This document shows positions 30,948 through 38,176 of a stretch of 47,994 nucleotides of DNA, piece after piece. Position 1 is the stretch's first letter, and each line of letters starts with the position of its first letter. The DNA comes from Endomicrobiales bacterium. GTDB lineage: Bacteria > Elusimicrobiota > Endomicrobiia > Endomicrobiales > JAFGGC01. The notes under the pieces are model-generated. The model searched no databases. It saw only the letters and a program-made list of their open reading frames with translations, and was not told the origin of the DNA. The DNA lies in assembly GCA_016930715.1 (NCBI GenBank), contig JAFGGC010000004.1, forward strand, positions 1-47,994, read 5' to 3'. Made by a program: the position numbers and the translations under genes.

Positions 30948-31358
30948 ATGTCGGCGCTCATACGTTTCGGCGTATCAATAGCAAAGGACCTTCTTGAAAA
31001 GTTCGACGCGGTTATAAGCGACCAGGAGTACCCCACGCGCTCGAAGGCCATAGAAGACCTGATGCGGAAAGCGGTGGATGAGCACAAGCTGACCGACGAT
31101 AAAACGGTCTCGGTGGGCTCGATAGACATAATATACGACCACCACCGGCGCGAGCTCCTGAACAAGCTGACCGATATACAGCACGATTTCCAGGAAACGA
31201 TACTTTCGACACAGCACATACACCTCGACCACCACAACTGTTTCGAGATAATCGTGGTAAAAGGCGAAAAGGGAAAGATAGAAAAACTGGCGAGCCTCAT
31301 CAAATCGGAAAAAGGGGTCAAGCACAGCCAGTTGAGGCTGGCGCCGGCACCGCAGTAG
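30948..31358 (+). CDS. nikR: NikR nickel-responsive transcriptional regulator
   Basis: A 136-residue ribbon-helix-helix plus ACT-fold regulator. The N-terminal RHH is LIRFGVSIAKDLLEKFD with PTRSKAIEDLMRKA. The nickel ligands of E. coli NikR (H76, H87, H89, C95) correspond to H79, H90, H92 and C98 with identical spacing, so the high-affinity square-planar site is complete. It binds DNA as a tetramer when loaded with nickel. It heads a run of metal-uptake genes: a TonB receptor, then an ABC-3 importer. Confidence 0.95.
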   Translation: MSALIRFGVSIAKDLLEKFDAVISDQEYPTRSKAIEDLMRKAVDEHKLTDDKTVSVGSIDIIYDHHRRELLNKLTDIQHDFQETILSTQHIHLDHHNCFEIIVVKGEKGKIEKLASLIKSEKGVKHSQLRLAPAPQ

Positions 31359-31370
31359 GAGTATATTTTT

Positions 31371-31399
31371 TTGACCAGTCGTAGCACGAATATTAAGAT
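31371..31399 (+). promoter_or_regulatory. Candidate promoter of the TonB-receptor gene
   Basis: TTGACC (31371-31376), a 17-bp spacer and TAAGAT (31394-31399). The following segment contains GTATGC and TCATAA, loosely like the half-sites GTATGA/TCATAC of E. coli NikR but with the wrong spacing, so an operator is only suggested. Confidence 0.6.
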
Positions 31400-31425
31400 G
31401 GTATGCATTAGAGGAGGTATCATAA

Positions 31426-33204
31426 GTGTTTAGAAGAATAGCGGTACAGGTATTGATGTTAATGGTTATCACAGGTTTGTTCCAGCCGGTTTTTTGCGCG
31501 GACGTGTTCCTGGGGCTTGACCGTTCGGCTTATACGCCCACGGGCGACGAAGTGAGGGTCCGCCAGTTCCCGCAGAGCGCAAGCGTAGTCACAAAAGAGG
31601 ATATATCAATGACGAACGCCAAGCAGACAACAGATATACTGGGGCAGTTGCCCGGCCTATATATAAGGAAAACAAGCGCGTTCGGAAGGGCTGACGTGGA
31701 TATCAGGGGCATAGGCGACTCCGGCAGGCAGATAGGCGTGTTCATAGACGGCCGGCCTGACAAGATGGGCATGTTCGGCTGCGCCGTCACCCATACCCTT
31801 CCGATGAACAACGTCGAAAGAATAGAGGTCATAAGGGGCCCCGAATCCGTCCTTTACGGTTCGGAGGCTTTCGGCGGGGTTATAAATATAATAACTAAGC
31901 GTGCCGAAAGGAATATGGAAGGCAGTTTCACGGCTTCCGGAGGAACATACAATACCCAGAACTACCGGCTTCAGCAGGGGAGCAGGCAGGGGAAATTCGA
32001 CTACTATCTGAGCGCCGACAAGCGTTCGACCGACGGCCACAAGGAAAATTCCGCGTACAACGCGTCGGACTGTTCCATTAAAATGGGTTATAAGACCGGC
32101 GATAGGTCTGAAATACTCCTGGGCGGCAAGTATTTTACCGGAATAAAGAACGAGCCGTTCCCTTCCGCCGCCGGAACGTGGAACGACTATTCGAGAGGTT
32201 CGGCCGACGTCACGTATAAACAGGCGTTCGGTGATTTTACCGGTTCGCTGAAAACCTACCGTTCGTTCGGCTGGCACCGGTTCTCGGACGGTTTTGTCTC
32301 GAATGATTATACTAACGGCGTAATGCTTCACGGCAAGACGCCGCTTTCGGCCGAAAACGAGCTCAGCATCGGTATCGACTATCGGTACCAGTTCGGCGAA
32401 ATAGAGAACGTCGCGCCGGCTTTCATGATAGGACAGTACCATAAATACGAGTACGGTGTTTACGCCGACGACAAGCATACCTTCTTCGACAGGCTCACGG
32501 TCAACGCGGGCGCGAGGTTCAACTACGACGAGTTCGCCGAACAAGCCGTCACTTCGCGCGCCGGGGCGGTGTACAACCTGTCGCCCGACACGATATTGAG
32601 GGGCGTATGGAGCCAGGGGTTCAGGGCTCCCCAGCTTAACGACCTCTATCTCTGGGCCGGGAACACGGAGCTCAAGCCCGAAAAGGTGACCAACACCGAA
32701 GTCGGCGTGAGACACTACGCCGGCGACAGGGTGTATGTGGACGTCGGCGGGTTCGTGATGAAGGGTTCGGACCTCATACAGGCCGTTTCCGGGAAGAAGA
32801 TAAACATCGGAGAGTTCGAGTTCAAGGGCGTTGAAACGGCGTGCAATCTTGTTTTTTCTAAAAACGTGAACGCCCAGTTGAACTACACGTATATGGATCC
32901 CGGAACACAGACTACCGGACGTCCGGGTGACAAGGCCGGGGCATCCGTGAAATACGAAAAGGGAAGGATCAAGGGCCTTGTTTCGGCGGATTATGTCGCC
33001 AAGTACTACGCCGCCGACAATTCCCAGCAGAAAATTGACGATTACGCGGTGCTGAACGCCAGGGCCGACTGGGAGGCGGTGAAAGGCCTTTCGGTTTTCT
33101 GCGCCGTGGAGAATATAGGCGACGCCGAGTATTCCATATATTACAGCGGATTGTACGAAATGCCCGGCCGGACCGCGACGTTGGGCATAGAGTACGCGTT
33201 TTAG
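31426..33204 (+). CDS. TonB-dependent outer-membrane receptor
   Basis: A 592-residue receptor (GTG start after GAGGAGGT). A signal peptide ends at about 24 (VFCA). The plug domain (about 45-155) has SVVTKEDISM, LGQLPGLYIRK and RIEVIRGPESVLYGSEAFGG; the 22-strand barrel follows and ends with the aromatic TLGIEYAF. The size is that of BtuB-like small receptors. The position between nikR and a cluster A-I ABC importer suggests uptake of a metal or metal chelate, with nickel or zinc the leading candidates. TonB and ExbBD genes are not in the window. Confidence 0.93.
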   Translation: MFRRIAVQVLMLMVITGLFQPVFCADVFLGLDRSAYTPTGDEVRVRQFPQSASVVTKEDISMTNAKQTTDILGQLPGLYIRKTSAFGRADVDIRGIGDSGRQIGVFIDGRPDKMGMFGCAVTHTLPMNNVERIEVIRGPESVLYGSEAFGGVINIITKRAERNMEGSFTASGGTYNTQNYRLQQGSRQGKFDYYLSADKRSTDGHKENSAYNASDCSIKMGYKTGDRSEILLGGKYFTGIKNEPFPSAAGTWNDYSRGSADVTYKQAFGDFTGSLKTYRSFGWHRFSDGFVSNDYTNGVMLHGKTPLSAENELSIGIDYRYQFGEIENVAPAFMIGQYHKYEYGVYADDKHTFFDRLTVNAGARFNYDEFAEQAVTSRAGAVYNLSPDTILRGVWSQGFRAPQLNDLYLWAGNTELKPEKVTNTEVGVRHYAGDRVYVDVGGFVMKGSDLIQAVSGKKINIGEFEFKGVETACNLVFSKNVNAQLNYTYMDPGTQTTGRPGDKAGASVKYEKGRIKGLVSADYVAKYYAADNSQQKIDDYAVLNARADWEAVKGLSVFCAVENIGDAEYSIYYSGLYEMPGRTATLGIEYAF

Positions 33205-33255
33205 TATAATGTAATGAAGAGTGAAAGGCGCTTTCCTTGAACGGAACACATATAT

Positions 33256-34050
33256 ATGAATAGAATACTGCTCGCGCTGGCCCTGACTTGCCTTGTCGTT
33301 TCCTGCGTTTTCGCGAAGGATGCGGAATTACATGTTGTCGCGACAACGTCGCACCTTGGCTGCCTTGTGTCCGAGATAGGCCGCGACAGGGTCGATGTAA
33401 AGACGCTCGTTCCCGGAGGTGCCTGCCCGGGCCATTTCGATATAGACCCCGCCTCGATGAAAAAGATAGCCGACGCGGACCTGTTTATGACCCACGACTG
33501 GGAAAAACGGTTTGACTGGCTGCTTAAAGGAAGCGGGGAGGACAGGCCGGCAAGGGTGTGCGCGAAGACTGAGGGCAACTGGATGGTTCCCGAGGTCAAC
33601 ATGTCGGCGGCGGACGAGGTTGCGGGCATTTTGGCCGAAGCCGACCCCGCGAACCGCGGTTTCTATGAAAGGAACGCCGGAAGTTACAAAAGGAAAGTTA
33701 TCTCGGAGACAGGGAGAATAAAAAAGATGTCCGCCCGTTTCATCGGCCTCCGCGCCGTATGCTCCGCGCACCAGGAGGAGTTCCTGAAGTGGCTGGGGTT
33801 CGAGATAGCGGCCGTCTACGGCAGGGGAGAGGACCTCAGCATCAAGGAAATAGCCGTAGTGATGAAAAAAGCAAAAGCCGCGGGAGCCGTCATTGTCGCG
33901 GATAACCTGCAAAGCGGTGCCGACGCCGGCCTTGCCGTGGCAAAAGACCTGAAAATACCGCACGTCACGCTCACCAATTTCCCGAAGGGCGGTTCTTACC
34001 TGGAAACACTCGAAGAGAACGCCAAAAAGATATCAGAGGCGCTTAAATGA
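33256..34050 (+). CDS. Metal-binding ABC solute-binding protein (cluster A-I, ZnuA/TroA type)
   Basis: A 264-residue exported binding protein. The N-terminus could be a lipoprotein signal (VVSC at 14-17) or be cut after VFA. Metal-site candidates are H60 in GGACPGHFDIDP, H80 and H162 in CSAHQEEFLKWLGF, and an Asp in VIVADNLQSGAD. There is no long His-rich loop as in many ZnuA proteins, and it is short. It shares 4 bp with the ATPase gene. Family members bind Zn, Mn or Fe; the nikR neighbour raises nickel as an option. Confidence 0.87.
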   Translation: MNRILLALALTCLVVSCVFAKDAELHVVATTSHLGCLVSEIGRDRVDVKTLVPGGACPGHFDIDPASMKKIADADLFMTHDWEKRFDWLLKGSGEDRPARVCAKTEGNWMVPEVNMSAADEVAGILAEADPANRGFYERNAGSYKRKVISETGRIKKMSARFIGLRAVCSAHQEEFLKWLGFEIAAVYGRGEDLSIKEIAVVMKKAKAAGAVIVADNLQSGADAGLAVAKDLKIPHVTLTNFPKGGSYLETLEENAKKISEALK

Positions 34051-34880
34051 ACAGGGAAGTCTCAATAAAGGGCGTTTCCGTGTCATACAGGGAGAACGCG
34101 GCCCTAAGGAACGTTTCCATAGACATAGCCGAGGGTTCTTTCGTGTCCGTGATAGGCCCGAACGGGGCGGGAAAGACGACGTTTCTCACCGTTATCAACG
34201 GCCTCGGCAACATAACGGCAGGCACGGTTGAGGTGTTCGGTGAAAGGATCACGCGCAGGAATCTCAACAGGATAAGAAAAGACATCGGTTACGTGCCGCA
34301 ACACCTCGCCGTAGACCCGCGCTCGCCGATTTCCGTCAGGGAAGCCGTGAACATCGGCAGGTTCGGAAAGATCGGGCTTGGCGGAAGGTGGAAGGTTTCG
34401 GATGATGAGATAGTTGAAAACGCGTTGAGGACCGTGGGCATAGCTGGGCTCGCGGACAAGCCGATAGGGCATCTTTCCGGAGGAGAGCACCAGAAGGTTT
34501 CCATAGCAAGGGCGCTCGCGCAGGAGCCCCGCATAATACTTCTTGACGAGCCCACCTCTAACCTCGACCCCAGGGCTCAGAACGAGATAATCGGCCTGAT
34601 AGAGAACATATACAAGGACAAAAAATACACCGTCGTTTTCGTGACGCACGTTTTAAGCCACATACCTCATTCCTGCACGGACGTGGTCCTGATGAAAAAC
34701 GCGATGGTGGTCAATTCCGGCCCGGCGGACAAGATGCTGGAAGCCGGCGTGCTTTCTGAGCTCTACGATTTCCCGATGCACGTGAGCATTGTCCACGGAA
34801 GGAAGCATTTCCACGCGGGACATCTGCATCCCGGACATCCGCAGGCGGGGGACAGTACCGGCGGGGGCCGCCATGATTGA
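34047..34880 (+). CDS. Metal ABC transporter ATP-binding protein with His-rich tail
   Basis: A 277-residue ATPase. Walker A is IGPNGAGKTTF (about 36-46), the signature LSGGEHQKVSIARA near 145, Walker B IILLDEPTSNLDP near 168, and the H-loop VFVTHV near 198. The C-terminus carries a His-rich stretch, HGRKHFHAGHLHPGHP, a likely metal-sensing or buffering tail in the cytoplasm. It overlaps the solute-binding protein gene by 4 bp and the permease by 8 bp. Confidence 0.93.
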   Translation: MNREVSIKGVSVSYRENAALRNVSIDIAEGSFVSVIGPNGAGKTTFLTVINGLGNITAGTVEVFGERITRRNLNRIRKDIGYVPQHLAVDPRSPISVREAVNIGRFGKIGLGGRWKVSDDEIVENALRTVGIAGLADKPIGHLSGGEHQKVSIARALAQEPRIILLDEPTSNLDPRAQNEIIGLIENIYKDKKYTVVFVTHVLSHIPHSCTDVVLMKNAMVVNSGPADKMLEAGVLSELYDFPMHVSIVHGRKHFHAGHLHPGHPQAGDSTGGGRHD

Positions 34881-36273
34881 GATGTTCGGCTACGAGTTCA
34901 TCTGGCGCGCCGCGGCGGCATCGGTGTTCGGAGGCATCGCCTGCGGAATAATCGGGGTTTGGGTCATACTCCTCAACATACCTTTTGTCGGCATCGCGAT
35001 GTCGCATTCGGGTTTTGCCGGGGCCGTGTTCGGCCTGCTTTTCGGGCTGAACCCGCTTGCCTGCGCCGTGGTGTTTTGTATCATCACGGCCCTTGCCATT
35101 GGGCCCGTCGCCGACAGGGGCGACGTGTCGGTCAACGTGTCTATAGGCATCATATTCTCCTTCGTCCTGGGGCTGGCCTTCCTCGGCATAGGGCTTCTTA
35201 AGGGCCCGAAAACGGAAGCCCTGAATTTTTTGTGGGGAAGCATACTCGCTGTATCGTACCCGCAGATTGCGCTTCTTGCGATATGCGCGGCCGGGATACT
35301 TGTTTTTTTGGGCATCTTTCACAGGGAGACGATGGCCGTCCTTTTCAGCCGCGAGGTGGCAAAGGCCGCCGGCATACCGGAACGTCTGATACTCTACGCC
35401 CTTCTTTTCATCTGCGGCATAGCGGTTACGCTGAACCTCAACACGATAGGCGGCCTTTTGATATTCTCGCTGATAACGAGCGCCCCGCTCGCCGCATACC
35501 AGCTGACATATAAAATGAAAACCATGTATTTTCTTTCGGCGTTGTTCGCCGTTGTCTCTTGCCTTGCAGGGCTTTTCATTTCGTACCTGATAAACGTGCC
35601 GTCGGGGGCGGTTATAGTCATAGTCTCGAGCGCGATATTCGGGGTGTGCCTTCTGTTCTCTCCGAAAAGAAGGATGAAGAAAATGAACAGGAAGCAGTTC
35701 TTCGACATGCACGCGCACAAGTGGGACAGCTACGTCACGAAAGAAGTGGTCAAAAGAATAGAAAAGGACGTTATACCGGCGTTGAAGGTCAAAAAAGGCG
35801 AAAGCATATTGGACGTAGGGTGCGGGACCGGCATACTTCTAACGTACCTGCGCAAAGCGGCTGGGAGTGAAAGCCGGATAACCGCGCTTGATTACTCAAA
35901 GCCGATGATAGACAAGGCCAGAGAAAAGCACGGCGCGGGTTTTAAGTATATTTGCGCGGACGCCGGCAGGACAGGGCTCAAAGGGGAAAGCTTCGACCTT
36001 GCCGTGTGTTTCTCCGTTTTTCCGCATTTTCCGGATAAACTCAGAGTGATGCGGGAGATGTTCCGCGTCCTCAGGTCCGGGGGTAGGCTGATAGTGGCCC
36101 ACGCTGACACCAAGGAGACGATAAACGCCCATCACCACGGCGTGGGCGGGCCGGTCGCGCACGATATAATGCCCGGCAACGATGAGATGATCGCGCTGCT
36201 TCAAAAAGCCGGCTTCAAAAACAGCAAGATTCAGGAAGATCAAAACTGTTATTTGGTATATTCCTATAAATAA
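34873..36273 (+). CDS. ABC-3 metal permease fused to a SAM-dependent methyltransferase
   Basis: A 466-residue single frame. Residues 1-263 are a complete ABC-3 permease with about eight membrane segments (FVGIAMSHSGFAGAVFG, TIGGLLIFSLITSAPLAAYQ). A short basic linker (SPKRRMKK) leads to residues 271-466, a class I methyltransferase with motif I SILDVGCGTGILL (D314-G320 core), LDYSKPMID and the late RSGGRLIVAHADTKE; a loop holds HHHGVGG. There is no stop between the halves. An AAAAGAAGG before ATGs at 35674 and 35683 could also allow separate translation of the enzyme. Separate methyltransferase genes occur beside metal ABC operons in other bacteria; an in-frame fusion is unusual to my knowledge. 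Confidence 0.88.
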   Translation: MIEMFGYEFIWRAAAASVFGGIACGIIGVWVILLNIPFVGIAMSHSGFAGAVFGLLFGLNPLACAVVFCIITALAIGPVADRGDVSVNVSIGIIFSFVLGLAFLGIGLLKGPKTEALNFLWGSILAVSYPQIALLAICAAGILVFLGIFHRETMAVLFSREVAKAAGIPERLILYALLFICGIAVTLNLNTIGGLLIFSLITSAPLAAYQLTYKMKTMYFLSALFAVVSCLAGLFISYLINVPSGAVIVIVSSAIFGVCLLFSPKRRMKKMNRKQFFDMHAHKWDSYVTKEVVKRIEKDVIPALKVKKGESILDVGCGTGILLTYLRKAAGSESRITALDYSKPMIDKAREKHGAGFKYICADAGRTGLKGESFDLAVCFSVFPHFPDKLRVMREMFRVLRSGGRLIVAHADTKETINAHHHGVGGPVAHDIMPGNDEMIALLQKAGFKNSKIQEDQNCYLVYSYK

Positions 36274-36295
36274 CTTGTTATTTGTAGAGATTTTT
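36264..36295 (+). terminator. Possible AT-rich intrinsic terminator
   Basis: CTATAAATAAC (36264-36274) pairs with GTTATTTGTAG (36277-36287), with one G-T pair, across the stop codon of the fusion gene, and AGA-TTTTT follows. The stem is weak because it is AT-rich. Confidence 0.4.
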
Positions 36296-36522
36296 GAATT
36301 TGGAACAATCCTGTGGTCCCGTACGGCACCTTATTTAGTATTCCACAAAAAAACACATTGAAAATCAATGTAAATAAGGTTATCAACAAAAGCCGTTGGA
36401 ACCGTAAAAAAAACCCGTGGCTCAACCGCCTATTTAGTAAGCTGTTTTTTTATCGTGGAGGATTATGAAAAATATGCGTATTTTAGAGCCTTTTTTCATT
36501 TGTCGGTTAATTAAAAAAATCG
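36296..36522. other. AT-rich intergenic region
   Basis: No convincing gene lies here. It is much more AT-rich than its surroundings. The word TATTTAGTA occurs twice (about 36333 and 36431) and there is a small hairpin, ACATTGA-aaa-TCAATGT, near 36356. A 43-codon frame with a GGAGG site starts at 36465, but it runs through the promoter and into the riboswitch. Confidence 0.5.
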
Positions 36523-36551
36523 TTGACAAAAATTATTTCTTGTGTTATAAT
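36523..36551 (+). promoter_or_regulatory. Consensus sigma-70 promoter of the riboswitch operon
   Basis: A perfect -35 TTGACA (36523-36528), a 17-bp spacer and a perfect -10 TATAAT (36546-36551). Transcription should start at about 36558, just ahead of the GEMM aptamer. Confidence 0.9.
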
Positions 36552-36567
36552 CATATTGAAAGTAAAA

Positions 36568-36668
36568 TATACCCGAAAATGGCAAACCCAGAGTAATCTG
36601 GGGACGCAAAGCCACAGACCCTAATCCTCGACGGAAAAAGGAAAGGGTGGCTGGGTTGCCGAAGGTAA
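36568..36668 (+). promoter_or_regulatory. Cyclic di-GMP-I (GEMM) riboswitch
   Basis: The core matches the GEMM-I aptamer. GGCAAACC (about 36581) is followed by a P2 hairpin CCCAGA/TCTGGG, then the near-invariant GGGACGCAAAGCC (36600-36612), a P3 hairpin of GACCCT with AGGGT, then GGCTGGGTTGCCGA (36649-36662). The base before GCAAACC is G, which by my alignment to Vc2 is the G20 that prefers c-di-GMP over cGAMP. The ribosome site AAGG (36662-36665) is fused to the aptamer's 3' strand, 8 bp before the ATG at 36673, and no terminator is visible, so control is probably translational. Confidence 0.9.
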
Positions 36669-36672
36669 CATA

Positions 36673-37173
36673 ATGAAATTGAAACTCCCGATTATTACCC
36701 TGATCCTCATGTGGGGACTGGCGCTGGGAGAAGCAAAAGCGAGCTTCCAGCCGGGAGTTTTTTCTATTGATGGCTGTCCGCCGACGATGATGGCGGATTT
36801 CAGCGACCTGGACGCCAGAGACGCCAGCAACAACCCGGTCGCGACAGCGGAAGCGAAAGAAGACCTGAAGGAGATTTTCCAATCAGGTCTTTTTAATTTG
36901 CTGGTAAACTCCGAGCTCTATTCAGTCGCGCAGACTTTAAGCGCTCTGGCAAAACAGATAAACGCCTGCGCGCACACCATTTCGCGCAACCTGCCAATTG
37001 CGGTAAAAACGCTCATTGCCGTCATTTTCACGACGATAAAAGGCATATCCAAGGCCCAGCCGCACGGCTCGGGCCTTTTCGTTCTAACACTCCTTTTTGT
37101 TTCACTGCTCGTATCACAACTCCGGTTTATGTCCGTCAATATCAGGACATTCTCGCCGGCCATCCGCTGTTAA
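36673..37173 (+). CDS. Riboswitch-controlled exported protein of unknown function
   Basis: A 166-residue protein I do not recognise. It has a signal peptide (about 1-24, ending KAS), a soluble middle with one Cys (DGCPPTMMADFSDLDARD) and amphipathic helices, and a C-terminal hydrophobic segment (about 132-148, SGLFVLTLLFVSLLVSQL) that could anchor it. It is the gene directly under c-di-GMP riboswitch control, so a biofilm, surface or secretion role is expected. It is followed by 107 bp without a visible gene. Confidence 0.75.
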   Translation: MKLKLPIITLILMWGLALGEAKASFQPGVFSIDGCPPTMMADFSDLDARDASNNPVATAEAKEDLKEIFQSGLFNLLVNSELYSVAQTLSALAKQINACAHTISRNLPIAVKTLIAVIFTTIKGISKAQPHGSGLFVLTLLFVSLLVSQLRFMSVNIRTFSPAIRC

Positions 37174-37280
37174 TCCTTGTTCAGCCCCCTATCTTTTGTG
37201 CCAAGAAATGTTGAGATGTACCAGTTTCAATGCTTGTTGGCATAAAGCAGATGTTTTTTTGTCTATTCCAGCGAGGAAAA

Positions 37281-37532
37281 ATGAAATACAAAATTATCAT
37301 CACCAAGATCGACGAGGAAAATTTCCTGGGTTTCTGCCCGGTACTGCCCAAGATACGGGCCGAAGCGGGGACGGTGGACGAGGTCCTGGTCAAGCTGCAG
37401 CAGGAGCTTTTGTGCGTGCTCCATGACGAGAACCCGGAATTCAACGTCGTCAACATCGGCCAGAAAAGCGAGCACAGAGGGGCGGCGGAGCCCCTCTATA
37501 TCGAACGGGACGAGGACGGCCATGCTTGTTAA
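37281..37532 (+). CDS. HicB-like domain protein (no HicA partner seen)
   Basis: An 83-residue protein resembling the N-terminal part of HicB antitoxins: IIITKIDEENFLGFCPVLP, then a helix TVDEVLVKLQQELLCVL. There is no DNA-binding C-terminal domain and no HicA toxin gene beside it, so it is more likely a stand-alone HicB-fold protein than an antitoxin. GCGAGGAAAA sets the start at 37281. Its end overlaps the HEAT-repeat gene by 11 bp. Confidence 0.65.
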   Translation: MKYKIIITKIDEENFLGFCPVLPKIRAEAGTVDEVLVKLQQELLCVLHDENPEFNVVNIGQKSEHRGAAEPLYIERDEDGHAC

Positions 37533-38175
37533 AAGGCACTCAATTATCAGTATTTTTATGGTAGCAATTCTCACTATTCCCGGTATTTGCGCCGACAAGA
37601 CCGCGAAGAACGTCAAAAAATTTGAAAAGCGTATATCGCACAAAAACCCCAAGATAAGGGCCCAGTCGGCAGAGGGCCTTGCAAAGATGCAAAGCAAAGA
37701 GTCCATAGAGAAGCTGATACGACAGCTTGAGACCGAAAAAGACGAAACAGTGCGGGTTCATCTTGTGGATTCAATAGCTCAGATAGGCGGAAAAGACGCG
37801 TCAGAGGCGCTCAGAAAAGCGCTCAATAGCGACCCTTCTGTCAATGTTCGTTCGATGGTGTGCCTCAAGCTTGGGATAATGAAAAATGAATCCGCGAAGG
37901 ATTCGCTCATCGAGGTCTTTGAGAACAAGAAAGAAGACGTTAATTTGAGAATAAGTGCTTCAAGCGCGCTTCTAGGTTTTTTAGGGGACGCGAAGGTCTA
38001 TAAAACTATTGAAAAAACAATCAAATCTGACGAACAAATACTGAAATTCGGAGTCGTCAACAGCTTAAGAGGTTACAAGAGGACACAGGAAGGAATGCGG
38101 CTTCTGAACATTGCTTTATATGATAAAGACGAGACTATCAGCGAGTTAGCCGGAAGCATATTAACTGAGAAATAG
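37522..38175 (+). CDS. Exported HEAT-repeat protein
   Basis: A 217-residue protein with a signal peptide (about 1-23, ending GICA) and then four to five HEAT/PBS-lyase-like helical repeats from residue 30: KIRAQSAEGLAKM, VRVHLVDSIAQIGG, VNVRSMVCLKLGIM and LRISASSALLGFLGD. Such solenoids are scaffolds. The frame is open upstream to 37423, but that part overlaps the HicB-like gene and lacks the signal peptide at its start, so 37522 is chosen. Its stop is one base before the giant gene's ATG, which suggests coupled translation and a joint role. Confidence 0.83.
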   Translation: MLVKRHSIISIFMVAILTIPGICADKTAKNVKKFEKRISHKNPKIRAQSAEGLAKMQSKESIEKLIRQLETEKDETVRVHLVDSIAQIGGKDASEALRKALNSDPSVNVRSMVCLKLGIMKNESAKDSLIEVFENKKEDVNLRISASSALLGFLGDAKVYKTIEKTIKSDEQILKFGVVNSLRGYKRTQEGMRLLNIALYDKDETISELAGSILTEK

Positions 38176-38176
38176 T

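Noticed and set aside
31395..31425. A NikR operator GTATGC...TCATAA before the TonB receptor.
   Set aside because: Half-sites are imperfect and 13 bp apart rather than 16, and the segment overlaps the ribosome site; kept only as a hint.
31657..33249. A 530-codon minus-strand frame opposite the TonB receptor.
   Set aside because: It is a shadow of the receptor frame in GC-rich codons; no domain, ribosome site or promoter supports it.
36465..36596. A 43-codon frame with a GGAGG ribosome site, reading MKNMRILEPFFICRL at its start.
   Set aside because: It spans the consensus promoter and ends inside the c-di-GMP riboswitch core; its transcript would have to start further upstream and no homology is apparent.
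37423..37521. A longer start for the HEAT-repeat protein.
   Set aside because: The extension overlaps the HicB-like gene and would bury the signal peptide at residue 34.
37281..37532. A HicAB toxin-antitoxin module.
   Set aside because: Only a HicB-like N-terminal domain is present; no HicA-like double-stranded-RNA-binding toxin lies on either side.
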